From NCBI RefSeq assembly GCF_003287895.1, contig NZ_CP030280.1, positions 1,805,501-1,869,500 on the forward strand: 64,000 bases of DNA. Reading direction: 5' to 3'. This document shows, in pieces, positions 16,059 to 29,399 of the stretch. The translations under genes and the position numbers were made by a program. This stretch comes from Blautia argi. Lineage in GTDB: Bacteria; Bacillota; Clostridia; Lachnospirales; Lachnospiraceae. Within the stretch, counting starts at the first letter, position 1; every line of letters starts with the position of its first letter. The notes below the pieces were generated by a model. That model ran no database searches. It was given only the letters and a program-made list of their open reading frames with translations, and was not told the origin of the DNA.

Positions 16059-19000
16059 TCATTCTGCATCAATCGTAGAAACACCAATTGTCACTTCTTC
16101 TAAAACATCTAAAAGTACTTTTACCGTATCCAGAGATGTAAGCATAGTTATATTGTTCTGCGTTGCCGCATTTCGGATTGCAACTCCATCTTCATAATGA
16201 ACACCGGAAAGAATTGCACGGGTATTGATAACATAACTGACGTATCCTGCACGGATTGCATCCAGTATCTCACTGCTTCCTTCTGATGGTTTTCTAAGTA
16301 TACGAGTACGGATTCCATACTGTTTTAAATACTCTCCTGTAAGAGAGGTTGCTTCTATATTAAACCCCATATCATAAAAACGTCTGATTAGCGGAAGGGC
16401 TTCGGCTTTATCCTCATCTGCCAGCGTCACGATGACTGTTCCATAATTCTGCACACGAATACCGGAAGCAATCATTGCTTTATACATTGCTCTGTGAAGT
16501 TTTTTATCATATCCGATTGCTTCTCCCGTTGATTTCATCTCCGGTGACAGGTAAGCATCCATACCATTCAGCTTTGCAAAGGAAAACACTGGTGCTTTTA
16601 CATACCACCTCTTCTTTTCTTCGGGATAACTCACAGTAATTCCCTGCTCCTTCAGACTAATTCCAAGAATGACTTTCGTTGCAATATCAGCCAAGGGATA
16701 TCCAGTTGCTTTTGACAAAAATGGAACCGTTCTTGAAGACCGCGGATTTACCTCAATGATAGATACATTCTCCTGTTTGTCCACGATAAACTGAATATTA
16801 AACAGTCCCATAATGCCAATGCCAATACCCAGTTTTTTCGCATAATCCAAAATCGTAGCCTTTATCTTATCTGAAATACTAAACGTCGGATATACACTGA
16901 TGGAATCGCCGGAATGAACCCCTGTCCTTTCTACCAGCTCCATGATTCCCGGAACAAATACGTCCGTACCGTCACAAATGGCATCAATTTCGACTTCTTT
17001 CCCACAGATGTATTTGTCTACCAATACCGGTTTATCTTCATCAATCTCTACCGCAGTTTTCAGATAGTGCCGCAGGTGGTCTTCCTTTGCCACAATTTGC
17101 ATGGCTCTTCCGCCAAGTACAAAACTCGGACGTACCAGCACCGGATAGCCTATTTCTTCTGCGGCTTTTACGCCATCTTCTATATTTGTTACAGCCTTTC
17201 CTTTTGGCTGTGGTATTTTCAGCTCTGCTAACAGTTTTTCAAATGAATCTCTGTTTTCTGCTTTTTCGATTGCCACACAGTCCGTGCCAATCAATTTCAC
17301 CCCTCGCCTTCTCAATGAATTTGCCAAATTGATAGCAGTTTGACCGCCAAGTGATACAATAACTCCATCCGGCTTTTCCATTTCAATGACATTCATAACA
17401 TCTTCTATGCAAAGAGGTTCGAAATACAACTTGTCAGATGTGGTATAATCCGTAGACACAGTTTCTGGATTATTATTGATAATAATAGCTTCATATCCTG
17501 CTTCTTTAATGGTTTTCACTGCATGCACTGTTGAATAATCAAACTCAATACCCTGTCCGATACGGATGGGACCGGAACCCAATACAATGATTTTCTTCCT
17601 GTCTTCCACGATTGATTCATTTTCATCCTCATAAGTAGAATAAAAATACGGAACATAGCTTTCAAATTCTGATGCACAGGTATCAATCATTTTATAGGCT
17701 GGGAAAATGCCATGTGTCTTACGCATTTTGTAAATGTCCGTTTCCGTCATATTCCACAGCCACCCAACTGTTCTATCTGAGAAGCCTGACTTCTTTGCCT
17801 GATACAAAAGTTCCCTGTTACCCGTACACTGCTTCAGTTCTTTCTCCATATCAATGATCTTTTTCATCTTATCAAGGAAGAAACGGTCAATGCGTGTCTG
17901 CTCCCTGATATTGGAAATCGATTCACCCATTCGGAGCAACTGGGCAATGGCAAAGATACGGTCATCCGTTCCGATTTTGATATATTCCATCAAAGCCTTT
18001 TTATCTTCTTTTTCAAACTTTTCCATATACAAATGATTTACACCTGTTTCCAGAGAACGGATTGCTTTTAACAGACTCTCATCAAAAGTTCTGCCAATGC
18101 TCATGACTTCCCCAGTTGCTTTCATCTGTGTACCCAGCTTCTGATTTGCATCGGTAAATTTATCAAATGGAAAACGCGGCATTTTTGTTACCACATAATC
18201 CAGAGCCGGTTCAAAGGATGCAGGCGTATTTACCAGCATAATCTCATCCAGAGTCATTCCTACACTGATTTTCGCAGATACCCTTGCAATCGGATATCCG
18301 CTTGCCTTTGATGCCAATGCAGAGGAACGGGATACGCGTGGATTTACCTCGATCAGATAATACTGAAAAGAATCCGGATCAAGTGCAAACTGTACATTAC
18401 AACCTCCCTCCACGTTCAAGGCACGGATGATTTTCAAGGCACTGTCACGAAGCATCTGATATTCTTTATTCGTCAGTGTCTGTGACGGACATACCACAAT
18501 GGAATCTCCTGTGTGAATTCCTACCGGATCTAGATTTTCCATATTACAGATCGTAATTGCCGTGTCATTAGCATCACGTATCACTTCATATTCAATTTCT
18601 TTAAATCCCTTGACGCTTTTCTCTATCAGAACCTGATGAACCGGCGATAAAGCGAGAGCATTATTAATCAGACTGAGAACCCCCTGTTCATCATCTGCAA
18701 AACCGCCTCCGGTTCCGCCAAGGGTAAATGCCGGGCGAAGTACCACAGGATAGCCAATATCCTCAGCAGCTTTTATAGCTTCCTCCACCGTATTAACAAT
18801 GACAGACGGAAGCACTGACTCTCCTAAGTTTTCGCAAAGCTCTTTAAAAAGTTCCCTATCCTCTGCCCGTTCAATGCTCTCACTTCCAGTTCCTAAAAGT
18901 TCCGCATGGCACTCTTTCAAAATTCCTTTTTTCTCAAGCTGTATTGCCAGATTAAGCCCTGTCTGACCGCCCATTCCCGGTATAATAGCATCCGGACGTT

Positions 19001-19241
19001 CATGACGGACAATCTTGGCTAAGTATTCCAAAGTCAACGGCTCCATATATACTTTATCTGCAATGGTGGTATCTGTCATGATTGTTGCTGGATTGGAGTT
19101 GCACAATACGACTTCATATCCTTCCTCTTTCAGCGCAATACATGCCTGCGTCCCTGCATAGTCAAATTCTGCCGCCTGACCGATCACAATTGGACCGGAA
19201 CCAATGACAAGTATTTTCTTCAAGTCAGTTCTTTTCGCCAT
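16059..19241 (-). CDS. carB: carbamoyl-phosphate synthase large subunit
   Basis: 1060 residues, the normal CarB length. It has two homologous halves, each with a pre-ATP-grasp start ([19 protein letters not shown] near 12, and [18 protein letters not shown] near 555) and an ATP-grasp domain ([23 protein letters not shown]), then a C-terminal MGS-like regulatory domain. It makes carbamoyl phosphate from bicarbonate, ammonia delivered by CarA and two ATP, for pyrimidine and arginine synthesis. It overlaps carA by 17 bp. No arginine or pyrimidine biosynthetic genes are nearby; neighbours are other glutamine amidotransferases. Confidence 0.97.
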   Translation of the reverse strand: MAKRTDLKKILVIGSGPIVIGQAAEFDYAGTQACIALKEEGYEVVLCNSNPATIMTDTTIADKVYMEPLTLEYLAKIVRHERPDAIIPGMGGQTGLNLAIQLEKKGILKECHAELLGTGSESIERAEDRELFKELCENLGESVLPSVIVNTVEEAIKAAEDIGYPVVLRPAFTLGGTGGGFADDEQGVLSLINNALALSPVHQVLIEKSVKGFKEIEYEVIRDANDTAITICNMENLDPVGIHTGDSIVVCPSQTLTNKEYQMLRDSALKIIRALNVEGGCNVQFALDPDSFQYYLIEVNPRVSRSSALASKASGYPIARVSAKISVGMTLDEIMLVNTPASFEPALDYVVTKMPRFPFDKFTDANQKLGTQMKATGEVMSIGRTFDESLLKAIRSLETGVNHLYMEKFEKEDKKALMEYIKIGTDDRIFAIAQLLRMGESISNIREQTRIDRFFLDKMKKIIDMEKELKQCTGNRELLYQAKKSGFSDRTVGWLWNMTETDIYKMRKTHGIFPAYKMIDTCASEFESYVPYFYSTYEDENESIVEDRKKIIVLGSGPIRIGQGIEFDYSTVHAVKTIKEAGYEAIIINNNPETVSTDYTTSDKLYFEPLCIEDVMNVIEMEKPDGVIVSLGGQTAINLANSLRRRGVKLIGTDCVAIEKAENRDSFEKLLAELKIPQPKGKAVTNIEDGVKAAEEIGYPVLVRPSFVLGGRAMQIVAKEDHLRHYLKTAVEIDEDKPVLVDKYICGKEVEIDAICDGTDVFVPGIMELVERTGVHSGDSISVYPTFSISDKIKATILDYAKKLGIGIGIMGLFNIQFIVDKQENVSIIEVNPRSSRTVPFLSKATGYPLADIATKVILGISLKEQGITVSYPEEKKRWYVKAPVFSFAKLNGMDAYLSPEMKSTGEAIGYDKKLHRAMYKAMIASGIRVQNYGTVIVTLADEDKAEALPLIRRFYDMGFNIEATSLTGEYLKQYGIRTRILRKPSEGSSEILDAIRAGYVSYVINTRAILSGVHYEDGVAIRNAATQNNITMLTSLDTVKVLLDVLEEVTIGVSTIDAE

Positions 19242-20325
19242 CTTTTGTTCCCTCCATCATTTCTATAAACTGCTCAAACAAATATCCACTGTCCTGCGGT
19301 CCCGGTGCGCTTTCCGGGTGATATTGTACACTGAACACCTTATCTTCCTCACATACAACACCTTCTACTGTCTGATCCAGAAGATTTATATGTGTTACTT
19401 TCAACTGGGTATCCCTGAGACTTTCCCTGTCCACTGCATAGGAATGATTCTGGGAAGTAATCTCTATCTTTCCTGTCAGAAGATTTTTTACCGGATGATT
19501 CCCTCCCCTGTGTCCAAATTTTAACTTATAGGTTCTTGCCCCATAGGCAAGAGAAATGATCTGATGGCCAAGGCAGATTCCAAGGATCGGATATTTCCCC
19601 CGTAGGTTTCTCACCAGCTCTATAACCGGCTGTACATCCATCGGATCTCCCGGTCCATTGGATAAAAAAATGCCGTCAGGTTTTACTTTGTCTATTTCTT
19701 CTATGGACGTATTCCACGGAAATATCGTCACGTTACAGCCTCGTTTGTTTAAACTCCGCACAATATTCTGCTTCATTCCACAATCAATGGCAGCTACCTG
19801 ATATTTTCCGTTTGGAATCCTATATTGCTGAATCTCTTTTCTGCTCACAAAAGCTACTGCATCTTTTGGTATATCATAGGAACCCAGTTTGCAAAGTCCC
19901 TCCAGCAGGAGAGTACCCGCATCTGTAATCAATACTTTTCGGCTTCCCAAATCACGGATAGAACGTACCAGCTTTCTGGTATCAATTCCATAAATCCCTG
20001 GAATCCGGTATTTCTCCATGATTTCGGATAATGTATATTTACTGCGGAAGTTGGATGGCTGATCATTATAATCCCTTACAACCAATCCTCCAATCGTTGG
20101 CGTTTCTGTTTCAAAATCTTCTTCAGCAATCCCATAGTTACCAATCAGCGGATATGCCATCACAACAGTCTGATAAGTATAGGACGGATCAGAGATGATT
20201 TCCTGATACCCCACCGGAGAGGTATTAAATACGATTTCCGTGACTTTCTCATCTTCGGAACCAAAACCATATCCATAATATTCACTGCCATCTTCCAGAA
20301 TCAGCTTTCTGTCAAATTTTTTCAT
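19225..20325 (-). CDS. carA: carbamoyl-phosphate synthase small (glutaminase) subunit
   Basis: 366 residues. The N-terminal CPSase domain ([34 protein letters not shown]) is followed by a class I glutamine amidotransferase with nucleophile Cys in [14 protein letters not shown] and the His-Glu pair in [14 protein letters not shown]. It hydrolyses glutamine and channels ammonia to CarB. The gene begins 15 bp after purF and overlaps carB. No PyrR-binding leader or separate promoter is visible, so it seems to be transcribed with the upstream amidotransferase genes. Confidence 0.96.
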   Translation of the reverse strand: MKKFDRKLILEDGSEYYGYGFGSEDEKVTEIVFNTSPVGYQEIISDPSYTYQTVVMAYPLIGNYGIAEEDFETETPTIGGLVVRDYNDQPSNFRSKYTLSEIMEKYRIPGIYGIDTRKLVRSIRDLGSRKVLITDAGTLLLEGLCKLGSYDIPKDAVAFVSRKEIQQYRIPNGKYQVAAIDCGMKQNIVRSLNKRGCNVTIFPWNTSIEEIDKVKPDGIFLSNGPGDPMDVQPVIELVRNLRGKYPILGICLGHQIISLAYGARTYKLKFGHRGGNHPVKNLLTGKIEITSQNHSYAVDRESLRDTQLKVTHINLLDQTVEGVVCEEDKVFSVQYHPESAPGPQDSGYLFEQFIEMMEGTKDGEKN

Positions 20326-20340
20326 AATATCCTCTTCTTT

Positions 20341-21759
20341 CTAAACCCGCTCAGACAGTTTCCCTTCAAAGCGGTCTTTACGCAAATCTGTCGGAATTTC
20401 GGTTGGATATTCTCCATTAAAGCAGGCAGCACAATACTCGTTATTGTCAATCAGCTTACTCAGTTTCTCTACCCCTAAATATCCCAAAGAATCCACTCCA
20501 ATCGTTTCTGCGATCTCTTCCATACTGTGATGACAGGCAATCAGATTCTCTTCTGAATCAATGTCCGTACCATAATAGCAGGGATGTAAAAACGGGGGCG
20601 CTGAAATTCTCATATGTATTTCTTTCGCTCCTGCGTCACGCAACAGCTTTACAATTCGTTTACTGGTTGTACCTCTTACAATAGAATCGTCAATGAGCAC
20701 GACACGTTTTCCATCGATTACATTTTTTACAGGAGAAAGCTTGATCCTGACTTTATCCAGACGTTCATTTTGTCCCGGAGAAATGAATGTTCTTCCAATG
20801 TATTTGTTTTTGATCAGTCCCATCCCATACGGAATACCAGATTTGTTCGCATAACCCAGGGCTGCGTCTAGACCGCTGTCCGGAACCCCGATCACAATAT
20901 CCGCATCCGCCGGATAACTCTCTGCCAGCAGCTTTCCTGCGTGCATTCGTGATTCATGGACTGAAATACCATCTATGACAGAATCCGGTCTTGCAAAATA
21001 GATATATTCAAAGATACAGGTTTTCTTCTTCTGCTTTCCGCAGCGTTCTTTCCTTGATACCACGCCATTTTGACTAAACACCAGAATCTCACCGGGAATC
21101 AGATCTCTGATAAATTTCGCCCCAACCGCTGACAGTGCGCAGCTTTCGGATGCCGCCACATAAGAGCCATCCGGCATCTGTCCATAACAAAGCGGTCGGA
21201 ATCCATAAGGATCTCTTGCCGCGATCATCTTTCCAGATGACAGCAAAACCAATGAGTAGGCACCCTCCAGTAAATTCATGGTATTGCTTACTGCTTCTTC
21301 TATACTCGGTGTCCTCAGTCTTTCTCTTGTGATCATGTACGCAATGGTTTCTGTATCGCTGGTAGTATGAAAAATAGCTCCAGATAATTCTAACTTATCA
21401 CGCAACTCCAATGCATTACTCAAATTTCCGTTATGCGCCAGCGCCATTTTTCCCTTTTGGTGGTTCACTTCAATGGGTTGACAGTTATTTCGTGTTGTTC
21501 CGCCAGTTGTTCCATATCTTACATGCCCCACTGCCATAATCCCTTCTGGCAAACGGGACAAGATATCTTTAGAAAACACATCGCTCACAAGCCCCAAATC
21601 CTTATAAGACGAAAATACACCATCATCATTTACAACAATGCCGCAGCTTTCCTGTCCTCTGTGCTGCAGGGCATAAAGTCCATAATAGACAAACTCTGCA
21701 ACATTTTCTCTTTTTGTACTCATCACTCCGAACACACCGCATTCTTCATGAATAGCCAT
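20341..21759 (-). CDS. purF: amidophosphoribosyltransferase
   Basis: About 472 residues, starting MAIHEECGVFGVM. As in Bacillus-type PurF, a short propeptide precedes the catalytic Cys of the class II (Ntn) amidotransferase, followed by HVRYGTTGG, a PRPP-binding loop (VVLIDDSIVRGTTSKRIV) and cysteines expected to hold a 4Fe-4S cluster (CIFEYIYF, LIACHHS, CAACFNG). It performs the first committed step of purine synthesis. The ATG at 21757-21759 is chosen because GGGAGG lies upstream and the Cys position then fits; an upstream start would lengthen the propeptide. The gene starts 20 bp after glmS ends. No other pur genes are nearby. Confidence 0.95.
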   Translation of the reverse strand: MAIHEECGVFGVMSTKRENVAEFVYYGLYALQHRGQESCGIVVNDDGVFSSYKDLGLVSDVFSKDILSRLPEGIMAVGHVRYGTTGGTTRNNCQPIEVNHQKGKMALAHNGNLSNALELRDKLELSGAIFHTTSDTETIAYMITRERLRTPSIEEAVSNTMNLLEGAYSLVLLSSGKMIAARDPYGFRPLCYGQMPDGSYVAASESCALSAVGAKFIRDLIPGEILVFSQNGVVSRKERCGKQKKKTCIFEYIYFARPDSVIDGISVHESRMHAGKLLAESYPADADIVIGVPDSGLDAALGYANKSGIPYGMGLIKNKYIGRTFISPGQNERLDKVRIKLSPVKNVIDGKRVVLIDDSIVRGTTSKRIVKLLRDAGAKEIHMRISAPPFLHPCYYGTDIDSEENLIACHHSMEEIAETIGVDSLGYLGVEKLSKLIDNNEYCAACFNGEYPTEIPTDLRKDRFEGKLSERV

Positions 21760-21779
21760 CACTTCATTTCCTCCCACAA

Positions 21780-23501
21780 TCATTCTACTGTAACAGATTT
21801 TGCCAGATTCCTCGGCTTATCAATATCACAGCCTCGATTTAATGCAACATAATATGCGAAAAGCTGCAATGGTATTACACCAAGAACTGGCTGCAAAAGC
21901 AAATGTGTCTTTGGTATTACAAACATTTCCGATGCCTGACTGCCTATCTGGTTTACAGTCAGCTCTGTAGTCAGTGCAATTACTTCAGCACCTCTGCTTT
22001 TTACTTCCACGATATTAGACAGTGATTTTTCTTTCAGTTTCAGAGAACCTTCTAATCCAAGTGCATAGTCAAGATTACGCCCAATATAAAAAATACTGTT
22101 ATGATTGAAATAGTTGGCTGCTGTTTTCTGATAATGCTCCAAATTGTTTAAAATGACACTTATCTTTTCCGGCAGACTTTGAAGTTCCCTGATAATCGCC
22201 GCATATTCGTCCTGCTCAATTCTGTTTAACTGTTTTGTAAGATAATTTCCCAACATAAGTAAAAGCACCATCTGTGTGGTATACGCTTTTGTGGTTGCTA
22301 CTGCAATCTCCGGTCCTGCCCAAGTGTAAAGTACATAATCTGATTCTCTTGCTATCGAACTTCCCATAACATTTACAATTGACAGGACTTTGGAACCTTT
22401 TCGCTTTGCTTCTCGAAGCGCTGCCATAGAATCCAGTGTTTCTCCAGATTGACTGATCACAATTACAAGAGATGATTCACCGAGTAATGGTTCACTGTAC
22501 CTGAATTCTGATGCCAGACACGCTTCTACTGGAATGTGAAGAAGCTTTTCCCATGCATATTTCCCCACCATACCCACATGATATGCAGAACCACATGCAA
22601 CAATATAGATTCTAGAAATGTTCTTCATCAACTCTTTCGCGTCATTTAATTCTTCCAGCACAATTTCTCTGTTAACCAGTCTGGGAGAAATTGTTTTCCG
22701 CACCGCCTCCGGCTGCTCCATAATCTCTTTCAACATAAAATGTGAATATCCACATTTTTCTGCTGCTGAAACATCCCATTCGATACTATGCTTCTCCTTT
22801 TCCAGCTGGAATCGGTCTCGATCAAAAATCTGCACTTGATCTGCTGCAATGACTGCCACTTCCCCGTCCTCCATATAAGTGACTGTTCTCGTATGTGACA
22901 AAAGAGCAGTCACATCAGAAGCAATATAATTTTCTCCCTTGCCATAACCGATCAGCAAAGGAGCATCCTTTCTTGCGGCAATCATCTGTCTTGGATGATC
23001 GGAACAGAGAATTCCCATTGCATAGGCGCCTTTGATACGATTCAAAACCGCATAAACCGCATCCATAAGGTTTTCATTTTTTTTATAGTAATATTCTAAT
23101 AACTGAACAATCACCTCTGTATCCGTATCGGAAGAAAAAGTAATTCCTTTGCGGATAAGGGATTGTTTGATTTCCTGATAATTTTCAATAATCCCATTAT
23201 GGACAACTGCTATCTTCCCTTCCTGTCCGACATGAGGATGGGCATTCGTATCATTTGGCTCACCATGGGTTGCCCATCTCGTATGACCAATCCCAACGTT
23301 ACCAGACAATGGTTGTTGAGAGTCCAGTAATTCCCTCAGAACAGACAAACGACCTTTACTTTTTTTCACTTGCAGCCTTCCATTCTCTGATACAACTGCG
23401 ACTCCTGCCGAGTCATAGCCTCTGTATTCCAGTCGTTCCAGACCATCAAGCAATTTCGGTACAGCCTCTGTCCTTCCTGTAAATCCAATAATTCCACACA
23501 T
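21780..23501 (-). CDS. glmS: glucosamine-fructose-6-phosphate aminotransferase with internal deletion
   Basis: Starts MCGIIGFTGR with catalytic Cys after Met removal; the class II glutaminase domain shows RWATHGEPN and HNGIIENY, and two SIS domains follow (ACGSAYHVG, SQSGETLDS). It should make glucosamine-6-phosphate for cell-wall synthesis. It has only 573 residues, while the family has about 605. At the second SIS domain the text runs LEGSLKLKE directly into KSLSNIVEVKSRG (junction near 22,027-22,031), skipping about 39 residues that normally contain SYIH, EAYAAGEL and KHG, including the His equivalent to E. coli His504. The C-terminal DKPRNLAKSVTVE is present. Isomerase activity is doubtful unless the deletion is an assembly artefact. 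Confidence 0.93.
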   Translation of the reverse strand: MCGIIGFTGRTEAVPKLLDGLERLEYRGYDSAGVAVVSENGRLQVKKSKGRLSVLRELLDSQQPLSGNVGIGHTRWATHGEPNDTNAHPHVGQEGKIAVVHNGIIENYQEIKQSLIRKGITFSSDTDTEVIVQLLEYYYKKNENLMDAVYAVLNRIKGAYAMGILCSDHPRQMIAARKDAPLLIGYGKGENYIASDVTALLSHTRTVTYMEDGEVAVIAADQVQIFDRDRFQLEKEKHSIEWDVSAAEKCGYSHFMLKEIMEQPEAVRKTISPRLVNREIVLEELNDAKELMKNISRIYIVACGSAYHVGMVGKYAWEKLLHIPVEACLASEFRYSEPLLGESSLVIVISQSGETLDSMAALREAKRKGSKVLSIVNVMGSSIARESDYVLYTWAGPEIAVATTKAYTTQMVLLLMLGNYLTKQLNRIEQDEYAAIIRELQSLPEKISVILNNLEHYQKTAANYFNHNSIFYIGRNLDYALGLEGSLKLKEKSLSNIVEVKSRGAEVIALTTELTVNQIGSQASEMFVIPKTHLLLQPVLGVIPLQLFAYYVALNRGCDIDKPRNLAKSVTVE

Positions 23502-23505
23502 TTTT

Positions 23506-26753
<3,248 letters not shown>

Positions 26754-26834
26754 ACATTTTACCTCCATTTTCAGGAGCCGCTACATGGCTCTCACTCTCC
26801 CATACTCGCTGTAAACAGTTTCCTGTACTTTCAT

Positions 26835-26915
26835 TTATTCTACATCCTGTAAAGCATCAAAGCCTTCCTCGCCAGTTCTGATCTTCATCACATTTTCCAC
26901 GTCATAAACAAAACC
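26835..26915 (-). pseudogene. 3' remnant of a PII nitrogen regulator gene
   Basis: Between glnN and asnB the minus strand encodes GFVYDVENVMKIRTGEEG and then FDALQDVE before a TAA at 26835-26837. This is the C-terminal strand and tail of GlnB/PII proteins, whose usual end reads like FVYDVxxVxRIRTGExG. The preceding 80-odd residues, including the T-loop, are gone; the frame begins 13 bp after the glnN stop. A deletion has apparently fused glnN directly to the last 26 codons. The position glnN-glnB-asnB fits a former PII gene in the same operon. Confidence 0.75.
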
Positions 26916-26927
26916 CGATTTTCATTT

Positions 26928-29030
26928 TTATTTTACACTAAACAACAAGTCTCCATAGGTTGGGAACGGCCAGTATTTCTTTGCCGTAACGGTTTCTGCT
27001 TCATCACAGGCAATTCTCAATTCTTGCATTCTGATTAATACCGTATCTCGGATTTCACAAGACTGTGTGTTAATATCTTTCACATCCTGAATTTCTACCA
27101 ATGCAGTTTCCAATGCATCTGTCCTGAATGCTATCTGATCTGTAAGTATAGAAAGTTTCTTTATCAAACTACTTTCATACTGACATGCCAGTGTCTTATC
27201 TACACTTTTTTTTGTAGAAACTGTCTTTGCCAATTCCATTGTATAAGCCTCTACCGCCGGAATAATTTCTCTTTTTGCCATGTCCACCATGGTATTTGCT
27301 TCTATTACAATAGTTTTACAGTAGTTTTCCAGCATAATCTCGCATCTTGATTCCAGCTCTGTCCTTGAGAACACCTTATGAGAAGTAAGCATTCTGACAT
27401 TTTTTTCATCCAACAGATGCGGCATGCAATCCGGTGTGGACGGATAATTCAAAAGTCCTCTTGTTTCTGTTGCTTCTTTTATCCATGCATCATCATAACC
27501 ATTTCCATTGAAAATAATCCGCTTATGATCTTTGATAGTCTTCCGAATCATGGCATGAAGGGTTTCTTCAAAGTTTTCTGCATTCTCCAGTCTGTCTGCA
27601 TAGATTTTCAGGCTTTCTGCCACCGCACTGTTGAGCATCATATTGGCACATGCAATGCTGTTGGAAGAGCCCAGCATACGGAATTCAAATTTATTTCCTG
27701 TGAAAGCAAAGGGTGATGTGCGGTTTCTATCTGTAGTATCTCGATTAAATTTGGGAAGTACATCCACACCAAGCTTCATTTGTGTTTTCTCTGCTCCCGC
27801 ATAAGGAATATCTTTTTCAATGGCTTCTAAAACACCGTTTAGCTCATCGCCCAGAAACATAGATACCACTGCAGGCGGAGCTTCATTTGCCCCCAAACGA
27901 TGGTCGTTTCCCGCTGTTGCTACAGACAGTCTTAAAAGATCTTGATAATCATCTACTGCTTTGATCACCGCACACAAAAACAGTAAAAACTGAGCATTCT
28001 CATATGGTGTTTCTCCCGGTGACAACAGGTTTACACCTGTGTCCGTGGAGATAGACCAGTTGTTATGTTTTCCGCTTCCATTGACTCCGGCAAAAGGTTT
28101 TTCGTGAAGCAGGCAAACAAGTCCATGTTTTGCAGCTACTTTTTGCATCATTTCCATCGTAAGCTGGTTATGATCCGTAGCAATGTTGGTTGTTGTATAG
28201 ATAGGAGCCAGCTCATGCTGCGCCGGAGCCACTTCATTGTGCTGCGTCTTGGCAAGAATGCCTAGTTTCCATAGCTCCTCATTTAAGTCTGCCATGTAAG
28301 CTTCCACTCTTGGTTTAATCACACCGAAATAATGGTCATCCATCTCCTGTCCTTTCGGAGGTCTTGCACCAAATAAAGTACGTCCTGTAAATTGAAGATC
28401 CTTTCTCTGATCATACATTTCTTTTGTAATGAGGAAGTATTCCTGCTCCGGCCCTACAGAGGTGGTAACATAGTTTACCTTGTCATTACCAAAGAGACGG
28501 AGAATCCGAAGTGCCTGTTTATTCAGAGCCTTCATGGAACGAAGCAGCGGTGTTTTCTTATCCAGGGCTTCTCCTCCATAGGAACAAAAGGCGGTTGGAA
28601 TACATAAGGTTTTTCCCTTAATAAATGCATAAGAAGTAGGATCCCATGCAGTATATCCTCTTGCCTCAAAGGTAGCTCTTAAACCACCGGAGGGAAAAGA
28701 AGAGGCATCCGGTTCTCCCTTAATCAGCTCTTTTCCGGAAAATTCCATGATAACGCCTCCGTTTGGAGAGGGCGAAATAAAACTGTCATGTTTTTCCGCT
28801 GTGATTCCGGTAAGAGGCTGAAACCAGTGGGTATAATGAGTTGCACCTTTTGATACCGCCCATTCCTTCATTGCTTCTGCCACAGCATCTGCTACACTGC
28901 TATCCAGTTTCACACCTTCATCTATGGTTTTTCTCAAAGACTGGTACACTTTTGCAGATAAGCGCGCTTTCATAACCCTATCATCAAATACCATACATCC
29001 AAAGTATTTTGATACATTTTTTCTTTTCAT
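26928..29030 (-). CDS. glnN: type III glutamine synthetase
   Basis: About 700 residues, the size of GSIII, far larger than GSI. Family segments include the N-terminal [22 protein letters not shown], the long GSIII-specific region with [32 protein letters not shown], and the catalytic [14 protein letters not shown] and [12 protein letters not shown]. It forms glutamine from glutamate, ammonia and ATP. Start ATG 29028-29030 has AGGAG eight bases upstream. It heads the operon of amidotransferases that consume its product, and lies behind an unusual leader with two hairpins (29052-29174), so expression is probably controlled in the RNA. Confidence 0.95.
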   Translation of the reverse strand: MKRKNVSKYFGCMVFDDRVMKARLSAKVYQSLRKTIDEGVKLDSSVADAVAEAMKEWAVSKGATHYTHWFQPLTGITAEKHDSFISPSPNGGVIMEFSGKELIKGEPDASSFPSGGLRATFEARGYTAWDPTSYAFIKGKTLCIPTAFCSYGGEALDKKTPLLRSMKALNKQALRILRLFGNDKVNYVTTSVGPEQEYFLITKEMYDQRKDLQFTGRTLFGARPPKGQEMDDHYFGVIKPRVEAYMADLNEELWKLGILAKTQHNEVAPAQHELAPIYTTTNIATDHNQLTMEMMQKVAAKHGLVCLLHEKPFAGVNGSGKHNNWSISTDTGVNLLSPGETPYENAQFLLFLCAVIKAVDDYQDLLRLSVATAGNDHRLGANEAPPAVVSMFLGDELNGVLEAIEKDIPYAGAEKTQMKLGVDVLPKFNRDTTDRNRTSPFAFTGNKFEFRMLGSSNSIACANMMLNSAVAESLKIYADRLENAENFEETLHAMIRKTIKDHKRIIFNGNGYDDAWIKEATETRGLLNYPSTPDCMPHLLDEKNVRMLTSHKVFSRTELESRCEIMLENYCKTIVIEANTMVDMAKREIIPAVEAYTMELAKTVSTKKSVDKTLACQYESSLIKKLSILTDQIAFRTDALETALVEIQDVKDINTQSCEIRDTVLIRMQELRIACDEAETVTAKKYWPFPTYGDLLFSVK

Positions 29031-29051
29031 AATGACAACTCCTTTCATATT

Positions 29052-29174
29052 AAAAGGCAAGGATGTCTTTCCTGATATCTACATGAAAGACGCCCTTGCC
29101 TTCTTTAAACTACTTGATTGTAACAATGGAAAAAGCGTCTCTGAGATTATACACTCAAAGACGCCCTTGCCTTT
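29052..29174 (-). promoter_or_regulatory. candidate attenuator leader of glnN with duplicated element
   Basis: The minus-strand leader holds two copies of the 17-mer AAGGCAAGGGCGTCTTT (29157-29173 and 29086-29102). Copy 1 overlaps a perfect 11-bp hairpin (GCGTCTTTGAG with CTCAGAGACGC, 29135-29164) followed by five Ts at 29130-29134: an intrinsic terminator starting within about 20 nt of the transcription start. Copy 2 forms an 18-bp arm with 29054-29071 (one wobble, one mismatch), followed by TTTT. Because the copies are identical, copy 1 can pair with the same distal arm, so mutually exclusive folds are possible. It does not match a riboswitch class I can name. Confidence 0.6.
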
Positions 29175-29183
29175 ACGTTTTGG

Positions 29184-29213
29184 ATAATAACACCAGACAA
29201 ACCTCTTTGTCAA
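29184..29213 (-). promoter_or_regulatory. promoter of the glnN operon
   Basis: TTGACA at 29208-29213 and TTATTA/TATTAT at 29184-29190 with 17-18 bp spacing on the minus strand. The predicted start is near 29,177, just before the first leader hairpin. Confidence 0.75.
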
Positions 29214-29270
29214 TAATTTTTTTGTTTTTTTCAAATATAAATCCACCATACAAAATCTCCGAAAATTTTA

Positions 29271-29299
29271 TTGACAAATAAGTTATATCGTTGTATAAA
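29271..29299 (+). promoter_or_regulatory. promoter of the glutamate synthase operon
   Basis: TTGACA, a 17-bp spacer and TATAAA. The predicted transcription start near 29,306 is only about 7 nt before a very stable hairpin. Confidence 0.8.
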
Positions 29300-29312
29300 T
29301 ATGCGTATGAGC

Positions 29313-29367
29313 AAAGGCGTTCATTTCGGAAGCAGATATTCTCTGCTTCCGAAATGAACGCCTTTTT
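29313..29367 (+). terminator. 24-bp leader hairpin with U tract before glutamate synthase
   Basis: AAAGGCGTTCATTTCGG begins a perfect 24-bp stem (29313-29336 with 29342-29365) with a 5-nt loop, followed by TTTTTCTTT. It has all properties of a strong intrinsic terminator but lies between the promoter and the first codon at 29,400, so it must be bypassed or regulated. It begins with AAAGGC, like the hairpin of the divergent glnN leader. Confidence 0.75.
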
Positions 29368-29399
29368 CTTTAAAATAAAAGAGAGGAAGGGAATGGAAA

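Noticed and set aside
16059..21759. PyrR, purine or arginine control elements before carA or purF
   Set aside because: Gaps are only 15-20 bp, with no leader hairpins, riboswitch motifs or operators visible.
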